Source: Heliopora coerulea
Lineage: Eukaryota; Cnidaria; Anthozoa; Scleralcyonacea; Helioporidae
Reading direction: 5' to 3'
Length of the DNA: 64,000 nucleotides
Assembly (NCBI GenBank): GCA_030142905.1
Contig: JASJOG010000158.1
Span: forward strand, 62,001-126,000
Shown here: one piece after another, positions 21,301 to 33,099 of the stretch
How positions within the stretch are numbered: position 1 is the stretch's first letter
Layout of the letters: every line of letters starts with the position of its first letter
Position numbers and translations under genes: made by a program
Notes under the pieces: generated by a model
Databases searched by the model: none
What the model saw: only the letters and a program-made list of their open reading frames with translations
What the model was told of the DNA's origin: nothing

Positions 21301-24300
21301 TGTAGTCCTGGAACTTTCTTTAACCAGAGGGGCTCACCAACACAGTGTCCTGAACATAAGGGGAGGTCCGAGAAAATGATGAACTTTAAAAAATGCTATT
21401 TTTTATATTTTTGGTAACAGTAATTCTGTAATCAAAATTTAACAGTGTTTCCGTGTTTGTAAAAGGTAAAATATTAGGAATATCCCTGGACAAGTAATTT
21501 GATAACAACTTTAATATCAAAATAGTAAAACATTAAAGAAAAAATTTCCTGGACAGAATTCAAATCAGATAAACAGACAAGTTTTGCCTTTCTACTCTTT
21601 GTGTCTGTTGTGCATTTGTGCTTAAGCAACCACTTTAAAACAGCACACTGCATTCCATAGATGTGGTGGTGGACCATTTATGCTGATAAACAAAAGGGAT
21701 GACATGTGCAACACTGTAAGTTTGGAGCGCACTGGCAAACAAACAAGGTTCATTTGAGAGAACCCTCTTTCTGCTTCGGATGAACTGACAGGAATAGTAT
21801 ACATGATGCTCTGTATTAGCTTCTCGTCAATGATCTTGGGTATCTTTCTCGGATCGTTGAAGTATTCACGAAAAGCTGGTATGATACCACATTTAGGCAC
21901 CTGAAACCTTTGACAAACATCTTGTATGGTCTTTTCTCCTTCTAGCCATGGAGGATATTGCTGAGTGGGCCACTGATCCGGAATTAATGCTTCCATTTGC
22001 TTTATCACTACTTCATTACTAGAGTTGATCACTCTTTCACTAATCTTGTCAGTTAATGCCTGGATGAACCGCTTTCGGTCAAAGGAGACATACCTCTTCA
22101 TTGACGAGAAAGCTTCCAAAGAAACTCCTTTAAATGCAGCATTATCTCCCATTGTCGCCTGGAAAGTGTACTTTCCTTCCTGAATTGCTTTTTTAATTCT
22201 GAACAGTGCATTTAATGTCCATCTCAAATGTCTGTTTGCTTCAATTAAGCTTACCTGTTGCTTTTGTAAAGCTTCTGATAGCAGCTATACTTATATTAAA
22301 CAATCTTTAACAATTGCTACATCCTCGACAAATTCTCTTGTTGAGAGCTTCTTCACAATTCCCAGGTAAGTTGCACGGTAGAAAGCTTTAACAGATTTGT
22401 CTTCTGAAAGCTTCTTAAAATGTGCATAAAGAGCTGGGTAGTTATTCCATAAAGCTTTGACAGCTCTAAAAGATGATGCAATCCAGCGAACAGTAAACAT
22501 TTTACCAATTTTGTTGAGCTGTAGCCCGAGATCTTTCGAGATTTCACCAAGCTGCCGCTGTAACTTTGACGAATATGAGTATACAGAATACATTTTATCG
22601 AAAAATGCTTGTATAGGGTAGAAGTCACCTATTGGTGATACTGCATCTGAGATCGCTAGCTCTAAGCGGTGATTCAAACAGTGCCACAGCAGTAGGGCAC
22701 GAAATTTTTCTTTCAGCCTTTGGCCCACGCCGCTGTGTATTCCCAGCATGACAGAGGCTCCATCATTTGTAAAGGCAATGAGATTCTTTGATAAAAAGTC
22801 CTCCTTACGAAATGTTTCTGTCATTGTCTTTAATTGTGTTGCAGATTTTTCTTCTCATAGTGTCAGTGATACAGTCAATCATCTCGGTGCAAGTATACCT
22901 GGAATGTAAACTTGATCCCAGCTCAATCCTATTTGTGTTCTGAAGAGTGAGAAGTTCTGGGTAGTCGGTGAATGGACGGTTTTGGTACCCAACAAAATAT
23001 TCTGTCGAAAGGCATCTCTCTGTTAGTTCTCTTGAATGCGCAACACACTTGAGTGATGCCGTCTCCATTTTTCTTTCTTTTTTTTCAGCTAGAATGTTAT
23101 TGGCGGCAACATGTGCTTGAGATCTTGCGTGTTTCTGAATCTTTTTTCGCAATGCTTTCTGTGCTGCTGCCTTCTCACCACTTCTACGTACAGAGCATGC
23201 ACTCCATTCGTTACTCAAGTGTCTACTTTTCGCAGTAAAAGTTGCTAGACCTAGTGATTTCACTCTTCTGCAAATGCTACACCCAATACTCCCATTTTCA
23301 CAAAAAATCCAAGGGTATGTCGTCATATAATAGTTATATTGGTTTGCTGACCAACACGTAGGGTACCTGTACGTCCCTGAAGATTTTACTCCATGTAGGG
23401 TATTTTTGCAAGATTGGTCAGATGAGATAGTGGCAGTGGTGTCGTTCTGCTCAGGCTCAAAATTCTTCCTTGTACTGCCACTTTCGTCATCTCTGTCGTT
23501 TGGATCTTTTGCTAAAACATCTAGTTTAGGTTGGCTAGCCCTAGCAGGATATGTTAACAAAACTGGTTCAGTTGACTCAGTTGATTGTTCTTCTTTTGAG
23601 TGTCTTAATGGCCTTAATGCCTCAGTTGAGAAAAAGCTTGTCAGTTTTTTCTACACTTTAAGTTTTTTGACCGGTGGTTGACTTTCATTCTCATTTTCCA
23701 TTGTTATTACGCATTTGTGGTATCTGATGTATTCTCATCTAGAAGTCTAGAACAGTAAAACCGGGTTTTCATTCATGTCATCTTGTCTATTTGTTTTGTT
23801 TTATACTTTTATTCTACAGTTTTTCGACAACACACGAATTAGGTGATGCCCAAATTTATTGCGAATAGTAATATCACTAATATGATGTATAAACGTGATG
23901 AAACAAACAAAACAATACAGAATTATTAAAGCAGTGGTGGATTTAGGGTACGTCAAATTGGTCAGCCGACTAAGGTGACTATCTCACTATCCTAAGATAT
24001 CAGATTGACTTTGCGTCGCATGTCTGCCGCTGTGACGTTGTCAGATGGCTTTGTTTACATCGCTGACTCTTAATTCCCGGCGTCGTATTTAGATCTAGTG
24101 CATTTGTCGTCTCTGGTAACATTGGCAAGCGTCAGAATCACGCTCTAGCTGTTTTCTCGGTCAAGCTCAACCAGTTTGCCGAGCCTTTCGATTGTATTCG
24201 TCTTTGCACTTGGCTGGTTTGTTGAAACTCCATTTATCGTGAGCCGTGATTGGTTTGACCAATTTCGTTGCCTCTTTTGCCGAAACTTCATTTTGTTTCA

Positions 24301-26948
24301 CTTGCTCTGATTGGCTCAACATTTTAAGATGCTTCTTAACAGCATCAGCTATTGGCTTAGCGGTTTAAACTTCGAAGTTTTTGGCCGAATTTGTGATGTC
24401 ATCATGTCGAGTTTGCTGAGGTATGTCACCTTGCCGAAACTATCACTTTTCATCGGTCGTCTTCTGATTGGTCATATTATCGTAAACAGTGTTTTGTTGA
24501 TTTCGAAACGCTTTAACTAGTGTGTGGAGATCGTTTTCAGTGACGGTCTTACGGGTCTTTCAACATGTTGTCTATGAACTTTGTGAAACGCTTTCTTACT
24601 GCCCTTAACAGCAATGATGGTAAGACTATGCTTTTCATCTGAAACACTGTTGTCGACATTAAGCGTACGCAGTCGTTCTGCTGATGGTAGAAAACGTCTG
24701 GACAATAATAGTAATTTTGGCGCCGAGTACTATGCAGTGGGCAAGAAGACACGCATTGCTCTCAGGTAGAGTGGTCTATGTGATCAGATTTTATTAAAAT
24801 TTAAACAGGAAAATTAGACTTATCATTGATTAAGGATACTATAATACTGCTTAATACTAAAGAGTAATTTAGATTATGTTCGCCCGATACCGTATGAAAT
24901 GGAGCCGTAACAAAATTGAATGAGATAGGCCTTTTGTTCTTGTGATACTGGCATAAAATACCGTGAAATTGCAATCGTAACTGTAATGATTTGAATCCTT
25001 AATCCTAGCTAGAACGACAGCTTGCCCGGCAATATGAAAAGACCTTGTTATTCAGGCTAAGATTGTATACTGCACCTGATACATGTATTGAAGACTCTGG
25101 CGCACTATAGTCCGTCTGTCAGGAAAGTTGTAATGTCACAAAACTGTTAACAAAAACCTAAATCATAAGTTTGCTTCGGTTCCTCTGCTCTTTCTCTTAC
25201 TTCAGCCTGTCGCATATGGAGAAGGTTCTGATTTACGTTTAAATCTACGTGTACTCGCTTTGATTGGTCCGAACCGATTTAAATTCAACTCAATAATTCA
25301 AATTAAAATTATGATTTATTGTAAAATGAATTTAATTACCATATGAGAAACATAGTGCGTGTTTTGTACTACCCTCCCCTCACTGCAAAGAAAATTCAAA
25401 AGTTTGACTAAGGTGATAAAAATCCTAAATCCGCCACTGTAAAGTATAAAATACATTAAAGCACAGGTGGATAACGTTGATTGACTCAATTCGAAATGAA
25501 CGTAGAATACTTTACAAGCTTACACTTTCACAGTTTAAGGGTTTAACCTACTAAATTAAGGTCAAGACTCTCAAAGTCTTCACAATTGAATGAAAGCAAA
25601 GTATAGTTGCATTGTTGTCTGTTAAAGCTTACCTTTCACGTTTTCTGGCTTTATTCAATTTCATTACTTCGTTTTCAGAATGCCATATCAATGACATCAA
25701 TGGAAAATCAATGGCAGAAATAGTATGGCAATACCTTTGTGTCAGCGGCTAACAATAGATATACTCATCCTACTTCATGTTAGAGCCATATTAGGGTTTG
25801 GATTACATCGATACGATCGCCACGATTAGTACTTGGGCGGCACATTTTGCGACCGACTAGAAATTACTGAAACCATCCTTCTTGGAAACAACTGAACATT
25901 TTTACATAAATTTCACAAAACATTCAAACATGATTAGTTATACAATCTTCAAAAAATATAAAGGGGGCTCAGCCCCCCTGAGCCCCCCTCCACTACACCC
26001 CTGCGTATTTTTTATCTGTGAATTCATAACCAGGATATTTTACTGCAACAACTGTTAATTTCCACTTATAATTAATGTTTTCAGGACCTGAAAAACCATA
26101 GTGAATAAAAACTTTGATAATAACTGATGTTTTATTTACATTTAAACATTTCGGTACTTTTTAAAGGTCTTGCCGACGTACCTGCACACTTAAACGACAT
26201 TTTTGCTCCACAACACCAGCTGGAAAACTTATTTTCAGTTCACTCTCTTTTCCGTAAGATTTACAGTGCACACAAGCTTCCATCGGTTGTACTTCGATAT
26301 CGTCAGATCTGATCCTGGTGGCTACAACCAATGTAGCAGTTTCTACTATAGTGGCTTTTGCCATTGGTAAGTCATTGATTATATCACTGAAATCTGACTG
26401 AATTTCCTCTGGTAGATCTGACGTCAAAAAACAAACAATTTATTTTCTTGGATTACGGTTGCCTAAAACTGCTTAATTTTGCCTAATACAATTACAGAAT
26501 CATCCTCAGGGTAACATGAAAAGAATATTTCATGAATTAACCATTAATGAAGTTTTCTCTTCACGTTGCCCAATACAACCTGACCAACAAACAGACTACT
26601 TCCAATACATTACCTTCGGGTTTACTAAGTCGTTCGGTTGTTAAATCTTCACTCTCTGTTTTCAGTCTCTGAACTGTTACGTCATAGTAGTCAGCATTGG
26701 CACCATCCTCAGCGGCTGAGTGGGAGAGAAGAACTGTGACTGGTTTGTCAAAGGACACGCCTTCAGGTTCCATCTTCATAATCTTGCTACAGAATGCTTC
26801 TCCATTTCTTGGGTTTACCATAATGTCTTTGTGCCTTACACGACTGCATTTTAAGATTACTGGGTTCGAAACTGCTTGAGTGGGAAACTGGAGATAAGCG
26901 CTGGCAGCAGGAAAGACAATACTCTTAGACTGTTCACCAATGGTAAAA
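18392..26948 (-). CDS. ZU5-domain protein, UNC5/PIDD/ankyrin-like (multi-exon, 5-prime incomplete)
   Basis: Four minus-strand exons fit splice sites and phase: 26614-26948 (phase 2 in, 1 out), 26182-26417 (1 to 0), 19390-19730 (0 to 2) and 18392-18617 (ends TAA). Exon 1 reads a ZU5 core: SIVFPAASAYLQFPTQAV, ILKCSRVRHKDI, GEAFCSKIMKMEPEGVSFDK and PVTVLLSHSA. Exons 2-3 hold a second ZU5-like stretch (LKISFPAGVVEQKCRLSVQ, KPFLKLVNVELVYCHE) and finish with RLKITFSVDHFCK, the style of ending seen where ZU5 passes into UPA. The last exon adds about 75 residues without a known motif. ZU5 domains in PIDD and UNC5 mediate autoproteolysis or autoinhibition next to Death domains. No HFS autoproteolysis site is evident. 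The 6.4-kb intron 2 contains nested hAT elements and a tRNA-like repeat. Upstream exons were not found; a link to the Death gene upstream is possible but the phases do not join directly. Confidence 0.7.
18810..19240 (+). repeat. tandem array of tRNA-like units, period about 59 bp
   Basis: Five clear units start near 18964, 19023, 19080, 19139 and 19198, and weaker ones precede them. Each holds TAGCTCAGTTGGTAGAGTG (D-arm/A-box), a GACTGGAGTATCAAAGG-like anticodon arm and a GGTTGTGGGTTGGATG block resembling the T-arm/B-box. The anticodon-arm wording is closest to tRNA-Phe. No acceptor stem is present, so these are not tRNA genes. The array sits in intron 3 of the ZU5 gene on the opposite strand. 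Confidence 0.6.
20130..20490 (+). repeat. degenerate tandem repeat with tRNA A-box-like core, period about 105 bp
   Basis: Three to four units share TTATAGCTCAGTGAGTAAAG-like, ATAGAAGGAACAAGAACCG-like and CATCATATA words, with starts near 20243, 20352 and 20454. Each contains a TCAGT-GG-AGA string like a tRNA D-arm. It is diverged and is placed in intron 2 of the ZU5 gene. Confidence 0.4.
21622..23560 (-). pseudogene. hAT transposase, TTF-type/KIAA1586-like, broken
   Basis: Three minus-strand frames form one decayed protein. The first (23560-22805) shows a TTF-type zinc-finger region: YPWIFCENGSIGCSICRRVK, LSNEWSACSV, then KKIQKHARSQAH. The second (22824-22291) has NLIAFTNDGASVMLGIHSG, LLLWHCLNHRLELA and MFTVRWIASSFRAV. 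The third (22227-21622) has the hAT dimerisation end MYTIPVSSSEAERGFSQMN, VRSKLTVLHMSSLLFI. At the first junction the segment with the first catalytic Asp is missing, so a deletion accompanies the frameshift. Another frame break lies near 22230-22290. It cannot encode an active enzyme. Confidence 0.85.
23932..25439 (-). mobile_element. hAT-type element B with 5-bp target duplication, nested
   Basis: The element runs from CAGTGGTGGATTTAGGG to CCTAAATCCGCCACTG. It is flanked by TAAAG at 23927-23931 and 25440-25444. It is an inverted relative of element A at 14847-16216, alike along most of its length, including the RTLNVDNSV-DEK frame. It interrupts the 8-bp-duplication hAT transposon and is therefore younger than it. 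Confidence 0.85.
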
Positions 26949-27054
26949 CTAACAACGGGAAATTATCAATCATTTGTCAGTGAAGACAAATCAAACAATA
27001 ATACAAATAAAACATTCAGTAAATGGTTTGAATCCGGGTTTTGCAAATGTTGTT

Positions 27055-27290
27055 CTTCGCACATTTTGTAATGTTGTATTTCGCGCATCCAGATTATTGT
27101 TTTGGTTTAATTCTGACGTTTCGGTTTCTTGTACAGAGTCAATCTTCAGGGACGTTAATAATGGCAGTTGAAGAACTGGTGGTGACAGAAATGCCGTCAT
27201 TAATTCTAAGATGGTCTCCCAACAGGAAACGGAAACGTCAGACTTAAAAAAAAAACAACAATCTGGGTGAGCGAAATACAACATTGCAGA
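27055..27290. repeat. inverted repeat with hammerhead-like core (Penelope-type end)
   Basis: TGTTGTATTTCGCGCATCC at about 27072 pairs with GGGTGAGCGAAATACAACA at about 27263. Arms are about 60 bp with scattered mismatches and include TCTGACGTTTC/GAAACGTCAGA. The loop holds a CTGAAGA...GAAACGTC string on the minus strand. No reverse transcriptase remains. Confidence 0.6.
27115..27149 (-). ncRNA. degenerate hammerhead-like motif
   Basis: The minus strand has CTGAAGA, a 20-nt insert and GAAACGTC, the same outer core as the other hammerhead-like motifs. Helix II pairing is poor here, so this copy is probably inactive. Confidence 0.25.
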
Positions 27291-28100
27291 CACCGCACCC
27301 CCAAAAAAAGAAAAATAGATTAAAATGTCTCGACAACTTAACATTTTCAACACTTTGCTTGTTACACAACTCATATCCTAGTGATTTATGAGACGATATT
27401 TTCAAAATACGCCTTTGCTTTAAGTTTTCCAAAATATTGACTTGTTTATGTTTTCGATTTTGACAATTGTAGCCATCGACTCGTGAAGTAGTTGGTATAA
27501 CATTGCAAAATAAGAGTTATGAGGAGCATTCAACGCGGTCTAAGACCACAAATCGCCGAAATCCTTGCAACGCGATGGTTACCTCGTCTTACTACTTACT
27601 AGTCATCATCATCAGGCTACAGGTGTTACATATACATAGCTTTGACTCACCTTCTAACTTTTTATAGGCATAATAAGTTTTAAAGATTTTTCTTTTTTTT
27701 TTTTTATTTAATTGTTTTATTTTTTATCACGTAAGTTATGGGTAAACTCGTAAAGTGGTCAAACAAAAAATTTAGTCATTATAGACAACAGAATCAAAGA
27801 TTGTTTTGAGTTGCATGATAGATAGGAAAAGTAGAAAACATTACCTGGGCTATCGGAACCAAGAAACACGCAAAAAAATGTCACTGACTTGAGTTTCAAA
27901 ATAACTAGTACGACAACTTCAATAACAACAAAAACAGCGGGAACAGCAACAGAATTGCAGTTATTTACAGATAATCATCGTCATAATTTTAACAATAACA
28001 GCAAGAGAAAAACGAAAAAAATGAAATCACGGATGGTGAATAAACGAACAAATAAACGAACGAACAAACAAGCGTGCAGCTAAATAAGTGAACAGAGAAA

Positions 28101-30423
28101 TCAGAGAACGGATGCTAACTCAATTTCATGCGGAACATCTTCAGTCTGGTTCACTTCCACAGTTCCTATGAATCGTGAGCCCATTTTGTCTAAAGGAATA
28201 AAAGCATTACGAAAAGTTAGCCAAACAGGAGTTCGGTTTTTGTCACATCCATCCTCAGTGACAGTGTCGAAGAAAAGTACAAATTCATATGCTGCAGAAA
28301 AAAAACTAAAAATTTAGCTGGGATTAGCGCTTCAAATATAACTAAATAAATGTGGAACAGCATACTCGGGTTTGGAATAAGACTTCTGACACTGGTTCAA
28401 TTGGCTGCTTAAATGAAAAAAGTGGGAGAGTGAAATCAGGAGATATCTAATGTTCCTGAAATTACATCAAGTGAGTAGTAAAATTGAATATTTGCACCGC
28501 AGTGTACTCAGTTGGGACCATAGGTATTTCATACTACTTAAAGTGACAAATCCCACAGAACATATGTTGAACAATCAACCAATGTAGGATTTATGACCAT
28601 TAATACCCACTCCAAGTGACAGGCCAAAATGACTGTACTCAAAACAGTGAATTCAGGTGTGATGGGATGTATTTCACACTACTTCTGTTGGCGAGCCTAG
28701 CTAAGCGTACGTTGAAAAGTGAAGAGGAGAGAGAAATTAGACGTTTGATACTACTCGGAACGACAAAGTAAGATTGGCTAACCAGAGATGAACGCTCAGC
28801 TTATCGCTGCTGACAACTGAACTAGTAACATTACGTTTCTTATTTGTCGCTCTATCACAAACTGCTCTGACATAATCTCGTGGCTCAGAGGCAACGGCGT
28901 AAGATTACACGCGTAAAAATGCAACAAGCAGTGTGTAATTATTGTAACTTTAAGTAAGGCACATGTATGGTTTAATAATTGTATTAAACTGGTAAAACCA
29001 ACTTCCTGACACACTTCTCATATCTTACATGTGTAAGCCTTGATCCTGGTAAAAGCTGTAACAACCTACTAAGGTTAACATTATCAAATTCTGTTTCAGA
29101 CGTTTCTGGCATAAAAAGTGTTAAAACTACTGCGCTAATACATCTGAACAGTGAGGGTCAGAGCCCTCTTCTCAAATAAGCTGGGGATATAAACAACTAT
29201 CTAATAATCAAATCAATCAAGTCTAAACTTTGTTGCAAACTCTGTATTAATTCAGAATTGAAAAAAGAAAAATAGTAATAAGAAAGACAAATAAAAAAAT
29301 GAAGAAAACTGCGTATCCTGGTAAAAACTGTAAAGCTCACCAGAGTCGATCACCCCTGGATGTTGACCTCCTTTTTCAATGTCCCTGGGTTTGGATGCAG
29401 AGGCTCTTGGGCTGTTTTCAACTTGATTAGACTTTTCAGAGTCATCTCGTTCCTCTATCGATGAAGAAGTCCTCTGACTGGTTTTCAACTCACTGGACTT
29501 TTCAGAGTCACTTTGTTGTTCGGTTGATGTAGTAGTTTCATTAGATTTGGGTTCTACAGCCTTTCCAGAGTCGTTATGACCTTTCATCGATGAAAGCTGG
29601 CTGAAGGAAACTTGGATCAAAAAAAGCAGCCAAAGACAAGTTATGATGTCAATAAAATATAATAATCAAAATATCTTACAACTTTAAAATCGTACAGCTG
29701 AGAATAGGATAAAATAGCAAAGCTAGATAATCATACTACTAGATAAAGCTATTTCACATCACATGCATCAGTACATAAAATTCCATTAACAACTAGAATT
29801 CCTCGCAGCAATTATTGTGTCTCGACATCATGCCACGTAGAACAAAGCTATGGAATAAAACACAGAATACGTTCAAGTCCACCATAAAAGTATATCAATT
29901 ATATGTTCAGTGGCGTAACGGATTATGGTCAAGCTTAGAGCAACTCATAAGAGGTCTACTTCTAAGGGGCCCCAGATGAATCTGGAAAGACAATTGAGAA
30001 TTAAAGTCTTGCAATTGTCTACACTTGGAAAAGTCTACAATAACGAGAGAGATGACGGCCCCGAACGAAAATCTCCTATGGGGCTCGAGTATTTCCGTTA
30101 CGCCACTGTATATGTTGTTTTGCTTTGTTGGTTACAGTGAAAATTTAAGCTACCTTTGGCTTCAAGGATTTCAACAACGTCATGTCGTTTCATCTTCCTA
30201 AGGATTTCGATAAGTCGCTTCAATTCATTTCCACGTTGGGTTCCCCAATGAAACAAAATGGCATCCGCAGGATTCTTCGACAATTTGAATCTCGCAATTT
30301 GATTTGTGGAGTAACCCATGTATTGTGCTAATACTTCACAGTCTCCACCCGGAGTAGGCACGTTTAACTTCATACAAGCGCGTTCGTAGACATTTGGAGA
30401 TAAACCATAAATTGTTCGCAAAT
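28101..30423 (-). CDS. Death-domain protein (three exons seen, 5-prime incomplete)
   Basis: Minus-strand exons 30154-30423, 29341-29610 and 28101-28291 join in phase 1 throughout and end in TGA. Exon 1 is a complete Death domain: LSPNVYERACMKLNV, GGDCEVLAQYMGYSTNQIAR, NPADAILFHWGTQRGNELKR, EILRKMKRHDVVEILE, including the conserved tryptophan. Exon 2 is a hydrophilic linker with two internal copies of a DSEKS-containing repeat, rich in Ser, Glu and Lys, likely disordered. Exon 3 reads YEFVLFFDTVTEDG, PVWLTFRNAFIPLDKMGSRF and ends SVL; I do not recognise it. Death domains assemble signalling complexes. The first exon starts in phase 1, so at least one upstream exon is missing. The TPR exon just upstream has no donor site that would join it. 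Confidence 0.7.
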
Positions 30424-30828
30424 CTTTATAAAAAAAGACAATAATGTACCATGCTCTTTCTCAAACAATATGTTAAATGAAATACTTTTAGGTATTGCGT
30501 ATCATCAGGTTCGAAAGACCAAAAGTTTCCGTTAATCCGTATTCTGAGGACGCCCAATCTTAACGTCTACTAAAATGTAGGGCAGTCCACTTGACTAATT
30601 CCACCTACTATCTCAAAATGGCAGTATAACACTTTATGATATGGCTATTAAACTGAATTATAAAATAAGTTTCCTATTGGTGATTGCCAAAAAGTATACC
30701 TTAAAAATAAGGTTTCGAGGAGAGACTGAGAACGAATCAATAGATAAGGAATTGAAACTAAGTATGTACATCAAATCATCTACCACCCATCCCTAACCCT
30801 AACACCAGTCCTAAACCTAGCCATAGTT

Positions 30829-30831
30829 CTA

Positions 30832-30876
<45 letters not shown>

Positions 30877-33099
30877 ATCACCAAGAGATTCATACACACC
30901 TCCCAGATCAACCAAAGTCGTTACAACAGCCGGATGACTGTCCCCGTAGCATGACCTGCTTATTTTCAATGCTTCCAAGTAGTGTTCCTCGGCTTTCTTC
31001 AGATCGCCAAGAGATTGATACACATTTCCCAGATTATTCAAAGTGCTGGCAACGTCCGGATGACTGTCCCCGTAACATGACTTGCTTATTTTCAATGCTT
31101 CCAAGTAGTGCTCCTCGGCTTTCTTCAGATCACCAAGATATTGATACACAGCTCCCAGATTATTCAAAATGATTGCAACGTTCGGATGACTGTCCCTGTA
31201 GCATGACTTGCTTATTTTCAATGCTTCCAAGTAGTGTTCCTCGGCTTTCTTCAGATCACCAAAAGATTGACACACATTTCCCAGATTATTCAAAGTCGTT
31301 ACAACAGCCGGATGACTGTCCCCATAGCATGACTTGCTTATTTTCAATGCTTCCAAGTAGTGTTCCTCGGCTTTCTTCAGATCACCAAGAGATTGATACA
31401 CAGCTCCCAGATCATTCAAAGTGCTGGCAATGTCGGGATGACTATCCCCGTAGCATGACTTGCTTATTTTCAATGCTTCCAAGTAGTGTTCCTCGGCTTT
31501 CTTCAGATCACCAAGAGATTGATACACATCTCCCAGATTATTCAAAATGATTGCAACGTCCGGATGACTGTCCCCGTAGCATGACTTCCTTATTTTCAAT
31601 GCTTCCGAGTAGTGTTCCTCGGCTTTCTTCAGATCACCAAAAGATTGATACACAGTTCCCAGATTATTCAAAGTGCTGGCAACGTCAGGATGACTGTCCC
31701 CGTAGCATGACGTCCTTATTTTCAATGCATCCAAGTAGTGTTCCTCAGCTTTCTTTAGATCACCAAGAGATCGATACCCAGCTCCCAGATCATTCAAAGT
31801 GCTGGCAACGTCAGGATGACTGTCCCCGTAGCATGACTTGTTTATTTTCAATGCTTCCAAGTGGTGTTCCTCAGCTTTTTTCAGATCACCAAGAGATTGA
31901 TACACAGCTCCCAGATTATTCAAAGTGCTGGCAACGTCCGGATGACTGTCCCCGTAGCATGACTTCCTTATTTTCAATGCTTCCAAGTAGTGTTCCTCGG
32001 CTTTTTTCAGATCACCAAGAGATTGATACACAGCTCCCAGATTATTCAAAGTGCTGGCAACGTCCGGATGACTGTCCCCGTTGCATGACTTGCTTATTTT
32101 CAATGCATCCAAGTAGTGTTCCTCGGCTTTCTTCAGATCACCAAGAGATCGATTCACAGCTCCCAGATTATTCAAAATGATTGCAACGTCGGGATGACTG
32201 TCCCCGTAGAATGACTTGCTTATTTTCAATGCATCCAAGTAGTGTTCCTCGGCTTTCTTCAGATCACCAAGAGATTGATACACAGCTCCCAGATTATTCA
32301 AAATGATTGCAACGTCGGGATGACTGTCCCCGTAGCATGACTTGCTTATTTTCAATGCTTCCAAGTAGTGTTCCTTGGCTTTTTTCAGATCACCAAGAGA
32401 TCGATACACAGCTCCCAGATTATTCAAAGTGCTGGCAACGTCCGGATGAATGTCCCCGTTGCATGACTTGCTTATTTTCAATGCTTCCAAGTAGTGTTCC
32501 TCGGCTTTCTTCAGATCGCCAAGAGATTTATACACATTTCCCAAATTATTCAAAGTGCTGGCAACGTCCGGATGAATGTCCCCGTAGAATGACTTGCTTA
32601 TTTTCAATGCTTCCAAGTGGTGTTCCTCGGCTTTCTTCAGATCACCAAGAGATTGATACACATTTCCCAGATTATTCAAAGTGCTGGCAACGTCCGGATG
32701 ACTGTCCCGGTAGCATGACTTGCTTTTTTTCATTGCATCCAAGTAGTGTTCCTTGGCTTTTTTCAGATCACCAAGAGATCGATACACAGCTCCCAGATTA
32801 TTCAAAGTGCTGACAACGTCCGGATGATTGTCCGCGTAGCATGACTTGCTTATTTTCAATGCATCCAAGTAGTGTTCCTCGGTTTTTTTCAGATCACCAA
32901 AAGATTGATACACATTTCCCAGATTATTCAAAGTGCTGGCAACGTCCGTATGACTGTCACCGTACCATGACTTCCTTATTTTCAATGCTTCCAAGTAGTG
33001 TTCCTCGGCTTTGTTCAGATTACCAAGAGATTGATTCATATTTCCTAGATTATTCAAAGTCCTGGCAACGTCAGGATGTCTGTCCCCGTAGCATGACGT
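30829..33099 (-). CDS. tetratricopeptide-repeat protein exon, 17 full repeats and one cut repeat
   Basis: An uninterrupted minus-strand frame encodes 42-residue TPR units of the kinesin-light-chain/nephrocystin type: NNLGNVYQSLGDLKKAEEHY, LEALKISKSCYGDSHPDVAS, TL. There are 17 complete copies and part of an 18th. At the DNA level the 126-bp units are very alike, which points to recent expansion or gene conversion. The last unit is cut after ESLGDL by a (TA)n tract that is translated as Ile-Tyr repeats to a stop at 30829, so the native C-terminus is lost or lies elsewhere. The upstream end (about 33099) also begins inside a repeat with no good splice acceptor. TPR arrays bind ligand peptides or partner proteins; in NLR-like proteins they act as the sensor part. 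Full receptor membership is inference. Confidence 0.85.
30836..30874. repeat. (TA)n microsatellite at the TPR break
   Basis: About 19 perfect TA units immediately abut the cut eighteenth TPR unit. A short CCCTAACCCTAAC string lies 40 bp to the left. Confidence 0.9.

Larger units (their letters stand above)
21295..26003 (-). mobile_element. hAT transposon with 8-bp target duplication, interrupted by element B
   Basis: The ends read CAGTGGTGTAGTCCTGG at 21295 and, inverted, CAGGGGTGTAGTGGAGG ending at 26003. Flanks are CGTGTTTT (21287-21294) and CGTATTTT (26004-26011), an 8-bp duplication with one mismatch, as in hAT elements. Without the nested insertion the element is about 3.2 kb and carries a damaged minus-strand transposase. 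It is inside intron 2 of the ZU5 gene, same strand. Confidence 0.85.

Noticed and set aside
26948..28101. Joining the Death gene to the ZU5 gene as a single Death-ZU5 protein
   Set aside because: The Death gene's third exon ends in TGA with no good donor, and the linker exon leaves phase 1 while the first ZU5 exon needs phase 2. Possible only with an unseen exon.
30790..30815. CCCTAACCCTAAC string, possible interstitial telomere repeat
   Set aside because: Only about two perfect units followed by decayed words; too short to call a telomeric tract.
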